From a bacterium UBP8_UBA6595 (GTDB lineage Bacteria; Margulisbacteria; Marinamargulisbacteria; UBA6595): a stretch of DNA of 5,144 bases. Positions within the stretch are counted from its first letter, which is position 1. Every line of letters starts with the position of its first letter. The notes below the pieces were generated by a model, which did no database searches, was not told the DNA's origin, and saw nothing but the letters and a program-made list of their open reading frames with translations. Where the stretch lies: the NCBI GenBank assembly GCA_002433595.1, contig DJIL01000021.1:1-5144 (forward strand), read 5' to 3'. The position numbers and the translations under genes were made by a program. Positions 1-5,144 of this stretch are shown here, piece after piece.

Positions 1-117
1 CGGATGAATAATAGCCGTCATATCCGGTGAGGCATCGAGCGCGCGATGCAGGGCTCGGCCTACCATGCCGGTATGCCCGGCAATAAAAACACGCAGTTTC
101 TTTGGTGAGGTATTCAT
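1..117 (-). CDS. fcl: GDP-L-fucose synthase, N-terminal fragment
   Basis: This is the first 39 codons of a gene that runs off the left edge. The translation starts MNTSPKKLRVFIAGHTGMVG, which carries the GxxGxxG dinucleotide-binding motif (G14, G17, G20) in the form typical of GDP-L-fucose synthase (also called WcaG). In that family the enzyme is a short-chain dehydrogenase/reductase that epimerises and then reduces GDP-4-keto-6-deoxymannose to GDP-L-fucose with NADPH in the cytoplasm. The catalytic Ser-Tyr-Lys residues lie outside the window. The start is supported by a GGAAG ribosome site 5 nt upstream and by an ATGA overlap with the stop of the fucosyltransferase gene. The presence of gmd two genes upstream makes the assignment firm, although a different NDP-sugar epimerase/reductase could share this N-terminal motif. 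Confidence 0.88.
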   Translation of the reverse strand, partial: MNTSPKKLRVFIAGHTGMVGRALHRALDASPDMTAIIHP

Positions 118-950
118 ACTTTCTTCCAATGATCAAACAACAAATCATTCAGCATGCGGTTGCTGTTTTTACCGAACCATAGGGTGGGTGCCACAACGGT
201 TCCGGTTTGGCTACTCATGTAAGCCCCCCACCAACTAAACGATGAATTGGCAATGATGTGGTGATGGCAACGGGTCATTAAATACAACTCGTTAATATCC
301 GTTGATTCAATAAAGTGAAAGCGTCGGTGTTGATGATACCGGTCACGATAATGGCGAATATACCGGTATGGACGTGGGGTTGATATAATTTTGAACGCTC
401 GTTTGCACCAATTAATATCATCTGAAAAAACAATAAAGTTGGCATTGTCTGGAAACTGTTCTAATGCTTTTTGATAATAATTGCTTTCTGAAAGAACGGG
501 GTGCTTTTTTTTCAATTTAAGATAATCCCCCCGACGAATATGCACGGCAATGGGGGTGTCCCAATTTTCGGGTTCATACTGTTGATGAATTGTATCAATC
601 GTGGACTTGGGAAGCTGAAATAATTTTAAAATCTCCGATCGGTATGAATCAAAATACCGGTATGATTGAAAGTATCCCCGCAACAGCATGTCTGTTTTCG
701 TTTGAGGTAAGGCATCATACTCAAATCGCGGTTCTTGGTATACCCAGGCATCGTCCAAGGACGTGATTTGGGTGGACAGAGTGTGGAAATACGAATCCCA
801 ATACACCGGTTTGGGTTTAAATATGGAAGGGCTATGATGAATTTTGTGAAAGACAGCCGGTATGTCATGGGTCCAGCTATACGCTAGCGTTGTAGCAATT
901 TGAAAGAATTGGTTGCCCAATCCCCCCATCAAATCACACGATACAGCCAT
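114..950 (-). CDS. GT11-family fucosyltransferase (alpha-1,2-fucosyltransferase-like)
   Basis: This 278-residue protein has the usual length and the ordered motifs of glycosyltransferase family 11. The N-terminal GGLGNQFFQ is at residues 9-17, the GDP-fucose-binding HIRRGDY at 137-143, FSDD followed by W181 at 175-181, and ANSSFSWWGAY at 234-244. Family members transfer L-fucose from GDP-fucose, usually in alpha-1,2 linkage to galactose, on cell-surface glycans. The acceptor here cannot be read from sequence. No signal peptide or membrane segment is visible, so it is probably cytosolic or peripheral at the inner membrane. The ATG directly follows the gmd stop with no gap, and AGGTG at 960-964 may serve as ribosome site; starting here leaves seven residues before the GGLGNQ strand, as is usual. 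Residues 191-211 are an odd Arg/Tyr/His-rich stretch. Its position between gmd and fcl strongly supports fucose as the donated sugar. Confidence 0.9.
   Translation of the reverse strand: MAVSCDLMGGLGNQFFQIATTLAYSWTHDIPAVFHKIHHSPSIFKPKPVYWDSYFHTLSTQITSLDDAWVYQEPRFEYDALPQTKTDMLLRGYFQSYRYFDSYRSEILKLFQLPKSTIDTIHQQYEPENWDTPIAVHIRRGDYLKLKKKHPVLSESNYYQKALEQFPDNANFIVFSDDINWCKRAFKIISTPRPYRYIRHYRDRYHQHRRFHFIESTDINELYLMTRCHHHIIANSSFSWWGAYMSSQTGTVVAPTLWFGKNSNRMLNDLLFDHWKKV
123..127 (-). promoter_or_regulatory. Ribosome binding site of fcl and ATGA junction
   Basis: Reading the minus strand, GGAAG lies 5 nt before the fcl ATG (117-115). The fucosyltransferase stop TGA (116-114) overlaps that ATG as ATGA, an arrangement that commonly gives translational coupling. 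The site lies inside the last codons of the fucosyltransferase gene and fixes the fcl start. Confidence 0.7.
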
Positions 951-2003
951 TTAATAATACACCTGTTCGTTGTTGGTAACGAGTGCCCAATCGGCTGTTG
1001 CCATGATGCTTACGAGTTCTGTAAAAGCAACCGAGTGTTCCCAGCCCAGTTGGGTTTTTGCTTTGGTGGCATCGCCTACCAGGAGGTCCACTTCGGTGGG
1101 TCGAAAATAATTGGGATCAATGCGAACAATAGGGGTATTGGTATCGGTTCGAATGCCCACTTCATCCACGCCGCTACCCACCCACGCCAATGGAATGTCC
1201 AGGCAGGCACAGGTGGCTTCAATAAACTCACGGACCGAATGCGTTTCACCCGTTGCAGCCACATAGTCATCCGGCGTCTCTTGCTGGAGCATTAGCCACA
1301 TCATCTGCACGTAGTCGGGGGCGTAGCCCCAATCGCGCTGAGCGTCTAAATTACCCAAATACAAACAATCTTGCTGCCCGGCTTTAATACTGGCCAAGGC
1401 ATGGGTGATTTTTCGGGTGACAAAGGTGCGCCCACGCCGTGGGGATTCATGGTTGAACAAAATACCATTGCTGGCATGGAGGTTGTACGCTTCTCGGTAA
1501 TTGACCACAATCCAATACCCATACAATTTGGCCACACCATACGGCGATCGGGGATAAAATGGCGTAGTTTCTGACTGCGGAACCGCTTGAACCTTGCCAT
1601 ATAGTTCAGACGTTGACGCTTGATACAGCCGACAGGGTACTTGAGTATCCCGAATGGCATCCAAGAGTCGCAAGGTTCCCAACGCATCCACTTGGGCCGT
1701 GTACTCGGGAATATCAAAGGATACTTTAACATGGGACTGAGCCGCTAAATTGTAAATTTCATCGGGCTGTATTTTTTCTAGTAACCGATTCAAATTGGTC
1801 GCATCCGTTAAATCCCCATAATGCAAGGTTAGTCGGGTATCAGGGATGTGATGGTCCTGGTAAATGGCATCAATGCGCTTGGTATTAAAGCTGCTGGATC
1901 GCCGAATAATGCCATGCACCGCATACCCCTTTTCAAGCAATAACTCAGCCAAATACGATCCGTCTTGTCCTGTAATTCCGGTAATGAGAGCCGTTTTTGA
2001 CAT
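951..2003 (-). CDS. gmd: GDP-mannose 4,6-dehydratase
   Basis: The enzyme converts GDP-D-mannose to GDP-4-keto-6-deoxy-D-mannose in the cytoplasm, the first committed step to GDP-L-fucose. The 350-residue protein is full length for the family. It shows the Rossmann motif GITGQDG at 9-15, YGDLTD at 62-67, NLAAQSHV at 85-92, and the catalytic set T131, E133, Y155 and K159 (STSELYG and the YxxxK motif). It also has HESPRRG at 185-191, which belongs to the cofactor and tetramer-interface region, RDWGYAPDYV at 223-232 and FRPTEVD at 300-306. All expected active-site residues are present, so it should be functional. The ATG lies 5 nt after the stop of the Nfu gene; no strong Shine-Dalgarno sequence is seen, which suggests coupling to upstream translation. 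The downstream fucosyltransferase begins at the very next base after the TAA. The product could also feed GDP-rhamnose or perosamine, but fcl downstream points to fucose. Confidence 0.97.
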   Translation of the reverse strand: MSKTALITGITGQDGSYLAELLLEKGYAVHGIIRRSSSFNTKRIDAIYQDHHIPDTRLTLHYGDLTDATNLNRLLEKIQPDEIYNLAAQSHVKVSFDIPEYTAQVDALGTLRLLDAIRDTQVPCRLYQASTSELYGKVQAVPQSETTPFYPRSPYGVAKLYGYWIVVNYREAYNLHASNGILFNHESPRRGRTFVTRKITHALASIKAGQQDCLYLGNLDAQRDWGYAPDYVQMMWLMLQQETPDDYVAATGETHSVREFIEATCACLDIPLAWVGSGVDEVGIRTDTNTPIVRIDPNYFRPTEVDLLVGDATKAKTQLGWEHSVAFTELVSIMATADWALVTNNEQVYY

Positions 2004-2008
2004 CGTTG

Positions 2009-2602
2009 CTAGAACGGATCCACAATGCCTTCTTGGACCACGCTGACGATTTCAGGAATATCTTCTTTGAGGCGGTTCTCAATGCCCATTTTTAAGGTAA
2101 ACGTTGCACTGGGGCACGCACTGCAGGCACCCTGAAGACTGAGCGTTAAAATGCCATCGGTAAAAGACTTGAATTGGACATCGCCGCCGTCCATGGCGAC
2201 AGCAGGTCGAATTTCATCATTTAAAATTTGTTTGATTTTTTCAGTGGCGGCATCGTCGTCCGTTTCTTCATCCACTTGGGCGTCTTGCAACGCTTTGGCC
2301 ACCGTCGCATCAATAATAGCCGCACCGGTTTTTATGTAAACTTTGATGGTTTCAGTGACGGTTTCGGCCAAATCACCCCACGCAGCGGCATTGGTTTTGG
2401 TAACGCTGATGAAAAACTGTCCCAGCATCACGGCATCCACACCGGTGATGGCAAATAATTGCTCAACCAATGGTGAATGGCTCGCCAAAGATGCATCGCT
2501 AAAATCAACAGTTCCAGACTCTAAAATAGTGGTGTTGACCACAAACTTTAATGTGTTTGGGTTTGGGGTTACCTGAGCGTATATATCATGGTTGTCTGTC
2601 AT
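2009..2602 (-). CDS. Nfu-type iron-sulfur cluster carrier (Nfu_N plus NifU C-terminal domain)
   Basis: This 197-residue protein has two domains. The N-terminal Nfu_N-like domain covers about residues 8-95 and contains TPNPNTLKF at 12-20. A linker with an acidic stretch (about 108-120) leads to a C-terminal NifU-like domain at about 121-190. That domain contains MDGGDVQF at 137-144 and the cluster-binding CxxC pair C160 and C163 in GACSACPS. In this family two subunits share a 4Fe-4S cluster through the CxxC cysteines and deliver it to apo-enzymes in the cytoplasm. The architecture matches the mitochondrial NFU1 and alphaproteobacterial type rather than E. coli NfuA, whose N-terminal domain is a degenerate A-type carrier. 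The ATG is preceded by AAGGA with 7 nt spacing. The gene follows a tRNA gene and is 5 nt upstream of gmd, so it may head the fucose operon. No other Fe-S assembly gene is in the window. Confidence 0.94.
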   Translation of the reverse strand: MTDNHDIYAQVTPNPNTLKFVVNTTILESGTVDFSDASLASHSPLVEQLFAITGVDAVMLGQFFISVTKTNAAAWGDLAETVTETIKVYIKTGAAIIDATVAKALQDAQVDEETDDDAATEKIKQILNDEIRPAVAMDGGDVQFKSFTDGILTLSLQGACSACPSATFTLKMGIENRLKEDIPEIVSVVQEGIVDPF

Positions 2603-2609
2603 GGCTTAA

Positions 2610-2614
2610 TCCTT
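2610..2614 (-). promoter_or_regulatory. Ribosome binding site of the Nfu gene
   Basis: AAGGA on the minus strand lies 7 nt before the ATG at 2602-2600. It is the clearest Shine-Dalgarno sequence in the window and fixes the Nfu start. Confidence 0.75.
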
Positions 2615-2644
2615 ATTTAATTGGTTAAAATTACTTAGCTTGTA

Positions 2645-2664
2645 GAGTATAGTTTATCATACTC
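2645..2664 (-). promoter_or_regulatory. Inverted repeat with candidate -10 upstream of the Nfu gene
   Basis: On the minus strand this is GAGTAT, 8 nt of spacer, then ATACTC: a perfect 6-bp inverted repeat. One arm overlaps TATACT (2651-2646), a possible -10 box whose start site would lie about 37 nt before the Nfu ATG. A second -10-like TATGAT is at 2661-2656. Neither has a recognisable -35 at the right spacing, so the promoter call is weak. The repeat could be an operator or a weak RNA hairpin. It does not look like a normal intrinsic terminator, because the stem is AT-rich and no U-tract follows directly. Confidence 0.35.
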
Positions 2665-2690
2665 ACGTACTCGTTGCTTGGGTTTAATTT

Positions 2691-2767
2691 TGGTGCGCCT
2701 GATAGGACTTGAACCTACTACCTCCAGTTCCGCAAACTGACGCTCTATCCGGATGAGCTACAGGCGC
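2691..2767 (-). tRNA. tRNA-Arg, anticodon GCG, CCA encoded
   Basis: The minus strand folds into a complete 77-nt cloverleaf. The acceptor stem is GCGCCTG/CAGGCGC and the D stem GCTC/GAGC around a 9-nt loop containing G18G19A20. The anticodon stem TCAGT/ACTGG closes a seven-base loop TTGCGGA, followed by a 5-nt variable loop and a T arm GTAGG-TTCAAGT-CCTAT with a terminal G-T pair. The discriminator is A73 and CCA is encoded. Anticodon G34-C35-G36 (at 2733-2731) reads CGC and CGU. Arginine identity is supported by A20, C35, G36 and A73, and by close resemblance of the acceptor and D arm to bacterial tRNA-Arg. Bacteria usually read these codons with an ACG anticodon deaminated to ICG, so GCG is uncommon. 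Position 15 is T and position 48 is A, the reverse of the usual purine-15/pyrimidine-48 Levitt pair. No intrinsic terminator is evident downstream, so readthrough into the Nfu gene is possible. Confidence 0.93.
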
Positions 2768-2783
2768 TAATGCGAGATGATCA

Positions 2784-2815
2784 CATACCCGTTTAGTATA
2801 CACGAAACCCGTATG
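2784..2815. repeat. Imperfect inverted repeat spanning the tRNA promoter -10
   Basis: On the plus strand CATACCCGTTT (2784-2794) and AAACCCGTATG (2805-2815) are 11-bp arms around a 10-nt spacer. They pair at 9 of 11 positions, with the two central bases mismatched in each arm. The spacer holds the tRNA promoter -10. The layout suits a dimeric protein-binding site, but chance is possible at this length. The rest of the 96-bp gap between comEC and the tRNA shows no gene and no clear intrinsic terminator for comEC. Confidence 0.45.
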
Positions 2816-2823
2816 GTTGTTTA
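2795..2823 (-). promoter_or_regulatory. Probable sigma-70-type promoter of the tRNA-Arg gene
   Basis: On the minus strand a -35-like TAAACA (2823-2818, four of six matches to TTGACA) is separated by 17 bp from a -10 TATACT (2800-2795). The predicted start would lie about 20 nt before the mature tRNA 5' end, leaving a short leader for RNase P to remove. The sequence just after the -10 contains GGG. Confidence 0.6.
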
Positions 2824-2863
2824 GCAGGGATGGTTCTGGAGTGGATCGTCGTAGTGTGGCAGT

Positions 2864-5020
2864 TTATGGCGGTGTTAGCCATGTGCGGCTGTACAGGGAC
2901 GTTCCATCGGTTTGAAAAGCAATGGCGCCATGATGATCGGTCCGATATACTTTGATGCTATTCAACTGGCAAGCGTTTAGAGTTTTGGGGTGGGGATGCC
3001 GGTATCGATTGTTTCGTCCGGCACTGGCAATACCAATGAGCGGCGACACTGCACTTAAAAACTCGGGGGTGCTGGATGTTTTACTGCCATGATGGCCCAG
3101 TTTGAGCACTGTGGCCGGCAAATGCTGGCTATGATGGGCAATTAGCTCACGCTCTCCCGTCATTTCTAAATCACCCGTGAGTAAAAATTGATACTGGCCG
3201 TATCGAATACGCGTGGTGATGGATTGATTGTTGATATTTTTACTGGTGTTTTTTTGGTAAAATGTGTCTACGAAGGTTCCATCATCAAACGCATACTGGG
3301 TGTTTTCACCCGTGCCCTGAAGCACGGTTCCAATGGTAAATTGACGTTTGAGTGTGTTAAACCCACCCACATGGTCACGATGCCAATGAGTCAATACAAC
3401 CAGGTCGATCGCCGTGACACCCAACCGGCGCAAGGCCGGTCCCAAGACGTATCGGCCACTGCCCGGAGGCCCCGTATCCACAACAATCGTGTGGCGGTTG
3501 GGGGTTTGAATAATGCAACTGTCGCCTTGTCCCACATCCAAAAAAAAGATGCGAAACGGTTGGGTGATCCACAAACTAGGCAGCCATAAACCCACAATTA
3601 AGGCCACGCCCCATCCCCCATGATAGCGGTTGAACCGAATCGCCGCATGTTGGGTCGACAGTTTGGCAATTAACGCATACAGGGCGAGTATTGTCCATAA
3701 AGATGGCTTGCCCAGAGATATCACCATACCAGGCCATTGCGCCACGGTATTGACCAGTCCAGTTAGTAATTGCATCATGCCCAGGCAACTAAAATTAATA
3801 ATATCCGTAATAATCGGTGCTAAAAGACCAATCGCACTGGAAAAAAAACCAATAATCACCAGCCATTCAATCCAAAACCCCACAAGTATATTGGTTAGCA
3901 ACGATCCGGTTGAAATTTGACCAAACACAAACCAAAGTGCGGCGGCTGTAAATATAAATGGAGCCAGGCTCATGGCTAGGACGAGGGATAACCATTTGGG
4001 CCATTCGGGTAAGCTTTCAGTAATTTTGGGTACACCAAAGATTAAAGCCGCTGTCGCTAAAAATGATAAATGCGTGCCGGTTTGCAACCAAGATAACGGG
4101 TTGATAAGCCCCAAAATGGCCAACGTGGTGCCCATAATGTGAGCCGGGGATGTGATTTGGTGTCGCCATTTTAATAGCAATGCCAGCATCATCATGACCA
4201 TGGCTCTAAAAATAGACGGGCCGCCCCCCGTCATAATGTAAAATAACCCGTTAATCAAACCAATTCCTAGAATTCTATTTCTCATGGATAACCCCATGAG
4301 TTGCAATAAATTGAAACAAATTCCAGAGATTAACGCCACTTGAGACCCCGATACCACCAATAAATGAGTCAGCCCCGTGCGTTGAAAATTATCCACCCAT
4401 TCATCCGGTAATTGGGTGCCATGTTGGCCAAATACAAGGCCAATAAGTAAATCGCGGTAGTCTGGGGGCAGTGTCCGTGCATGAATATGCTGAATGCGTT
4501 GTTTTAATGCGTACGCAATCGGTGCCAAGGGGTTTATAATGAATCGAGCCGTTTGGGTATACGACTCAATGCGCAAATGGCCCGCATGCCGGTGTTTTTT
4601 TAAATACTTTGCATAGTCAAATCCGCCGGGATTTGTAGGGGCTTGGGGCGTAATTCGGGTAGCTTCAATAGCCAGGATATCTCCATATCGCAAGGCATCG
4701 CGTGGTGTTTTTCTGGGTAGATTGGCCACCCATGTTCGCCCCCAGGGATACGCCCGGACAGTGAGTTTGATGCTGTACGCATTGGATGCCGTGGGCGGAG
4801 TTATGATACGAACCCGCTGGGGAATGGTATCGACTGGGGCCAGGCAATGGTGGGTATACACGATGGCAAATCCGGCCGCAATGACGGCCACGCTGGGGTT
4901 TTTAAGTGGGCGAATAACCAATAGGCACAGTCCAACCAAACCCAATAGCCAAACGGGGAGGGGCAGGGCGTGCCATACCATTAAAATACCCGCCAAATAC
5001 CCAGTCAAAGCCCAAAACAA
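2864..5020 (-). CDS. comEC: DNA internalization competence protein ComEC/Rec2
   Basis: ComEC forms the inner-membrane channel that carries single-stranded DNA into the cytoplasm during natural transformation. The 718-residue protein has the full family layout. Hydrophobic helices lie near 5-60. A DUF4131/OB-fold-like region at about 65-160 includes PGGFDYAKYL at 131-140. The polytopic Competence domain covers about 185-480 and includes HLLVVSGSQV at 219-228. A C-terminal metallo-beta-lactamase-like domain runs from about 490: FLDVGQGDS at 493-501, THWHRDH at 544-550 (H545, H547, D549, H550), LTGD at 614-617 and LGHHGSKTSS at 641-650. The metal-binding residues are intact, so the putative nuclease domain may be active. 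The start is TTG at 5020-5018; an in-frame TAA lies 11 codons upstream and no ATG falls between. Alternatives are TTG at codon 5 and ATG at codon 15; none has a convincing ribosome site. The family is confident, the exact start is not. Confidence 0.95.
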   Translation of the reverse strand: MFWALTGYLAGILMVWHALPLPVWLLGLVGLCLLVIRPLKNPSVAVIAAGFAIVYTHHCLAPVDTIPQRVRIITPPTASNAYSIKLTVRAYPWGRTWVANLPRKTPRDALRYGDILAIEATRITPQAPTNPGGFDYAKYLKKHRHAGHLRIESYTQTARFIINPLAPIAYALKQRIQHIHARTLPPDYRDLLIGLVFGQHGTQLPDEWVDNFQRTGLTHLLVVSGSQVALISGICFNLLQLMGLSMRNRILGIGLINGLFYIMTGGGPSIFRAMVMMMLALLLKWRHQITSPAHIMGTTLAILGLINPLSWLQTGTHLSFLATAALIFGVPKITESLPEWPKWLSLVLAMSLAPFIFTAAALWFVFGQISTGSLLTNILVGFWIEWLVIIGFFSSAIGLLAPIITDIINFSCLGMMQLLTGLVNTVAQWPGMVISLGKPSLWTILALYALIAKLSTQHAAIRFNRYHGGWGVALIVGLWLPSLWITQPFRIFFLDVGQGDSCIIQTPNRHTIVVDTGPPGSGRYVLGPALRRLGVTAIDLVVLTHWHRDHVGGFNTLKRQFTIGTVLQGTGENTQYAFDDGTFVDTFYQKNTSKNINNQSITTRIRYGQYQFLLTGDLEMTGERELIAHHSQHLPATVLKLGHHGSKTSSTPEFLSAVSPLIGIASAGRNNRYRHPHPKTLNACQLNSIKVYRTDHHGAIAFQTDGTSLYSRTWLTPP

Positions 5021-5056
5021 TGTATAGTATGACGTTAGATATTTTTTTATTTAATA

Positions 5057-5085
5057 ATTATATCATAAAATAGATTTTTTGTAAT
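5057..5085 (-). promoter_or_regulatory. Extended -10 promoter of comEC
   Basis: On the minus strand a consensus TATAAT (5062-5057) is preceded by TGA, giving the extended -10 form TGnTATAAT. At 17 bp spacing a -35-like ATTACA (5085-5080) matches TTGACA at four of six positions. The surrounding DNA at about 5036-5080 is almost pure A/T. A start near 5050 would give a leader of about 30 nt before the TTG start of comEC. Confidence 0.7.
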
Positions 5086-5144
5086 ACGGCGATAGGTCGA
5101 CGCCTCTGAGGGTGTCTAACGCTTGTTCATGCGTAGCGGTTGGG
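5063..5144 (-). CDS. C-terminal tail of an unrecognised protein (partial)
   Basis: Only one minus-strand frame is open from the right edge: 26 codons ending in TGA at 5065-5063. The tail includes THEQALDTLRGVDLSPYYKK, which has protein-like composition, whereas the other two minus-strand frames hit stops within this stretch. I do not recognise the family. The orientation matches all other genes here. The TG of the stop TGA is also the TG of the extended -10 of comEC, so the upstream gene and the comEC promoter overlap. The call rests on an open frame of only 81 bases and is therefore tentative. Confidence 0.55.
   Translation of the reverse strand, partial: PTATHEQALDTLRGVDLSPYYKKSIL

Noticed and set aside
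900..1295. Plus-strand open frame of 131 codons opposite gmd
   Set aside because: It lies antisense to highly conserved gmd codons, has no recognisable domain and no ribosome site; it is a shadow of the real gene.
1346..1732. Minus-strand 128-codon frame overlapping gmd
   Set aside because: It is a different frame of the same strand inside gmd, whose own frame carries the catalytic residues; no sign of a frameshift.
2645..2664. Intrinsic terminator of the tRNA gene
   Set aside because: The stem is only 6 bp and AT-rich and is not followed directly by a U-tract; an operator or chance repeat fits better.
2691..2767. tRNA as an integration site for a mobile element carrying the fucose genes
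   Set aside because: No integrase gene and no second copy of the tRNA 3' end is visible in the window.
3188..3589. Plus-strand open frame of 133 codons opposite the ComEC metallo-beta-lactamase domain
   Set aside because: It is fully antisense to conserved metal-binding motifs of ComEC and shows no protein family features.
1..5144. Frequent CCGGT/ACCGGT words across the window as a possible repeated regulatory or uptake sequence
   Set aside because: The copies fall in many reading frames and contexts without a longer shared core, so codon and base composition can explain them; a genome-wide count would be needed.
5084..5144. Plus-strand open frame at the right edge
   Set aside because: It begins after a TAA, has no ATG or ribosome site, and competes with the better minus-strand frame.

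Overview
The window is a densely packed stretch of bacterial chromosome in which every supported gene lies on the minus strand, so transcription runs from right to left. The standard bacterial gene set (ComEC, a tRNA with encoded CCA, Nfu, nucleotide-sugar enzymes) and the fucosylation cassette suggest a free-living or host-associated bacterium, probably with a Gram-negative envelope. Base composition is moderate, with very AT-rich promoter DNA. I cannot assign a phylum from the sequence alone.

In transcription order: (1) 5144-5063 is the C-terminal tail of an unrecognised protein. (2) 5020-2864 is comEC, the inner-membrane DNA uptake channel with a C-terminal metallo-beta-lactamase-like domain. 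It is preceded by a good extended -10 promoter and probably starts at TTG. (3) 2767-2691 is a tRNA-Arg with the uncommon anticodon GCG, with its own promoter inside an imperfect inverted repeat. (4) 2602-2009 is a two-domain Nfu-type iron-sulfur carrier. (5) 2003-951 is gmd, GDP-mannose 4,6-dehydratase. (6) 950-114 is a GT11-family, alpha-1,2-fucosyltransferase-like enzyme. (7) 117-1 is the N-terminus of fcl, GDP-L-fucose synthase, cut by the window edge.

Genes 4 to 7 are separated by 5, 0 and -4 nt and look like one operon. Gmd and Fcl convert GDP-mannose to GDP-L-fucose, and the fucosyltransferase between them would use that donor to fucosylate a surface glycan such as LPS O-antigen or capsule. 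The Nfu gene at the head of this run has no obvious metabolic link to fucose.

I see no CRISPR array, insertion sequence, phage gene or clear new defence-like system. The points most worth a second look are the tRNA-Arg(GCG) with an apparent reversed T15-A48 Levitt pair, the inverted repeats in the two intergenic spaces flanking that tRNA, the Nfu-fucose operon arrangement, and an Arg/Tyr/His-rich segment inside the fucosyltransferase.
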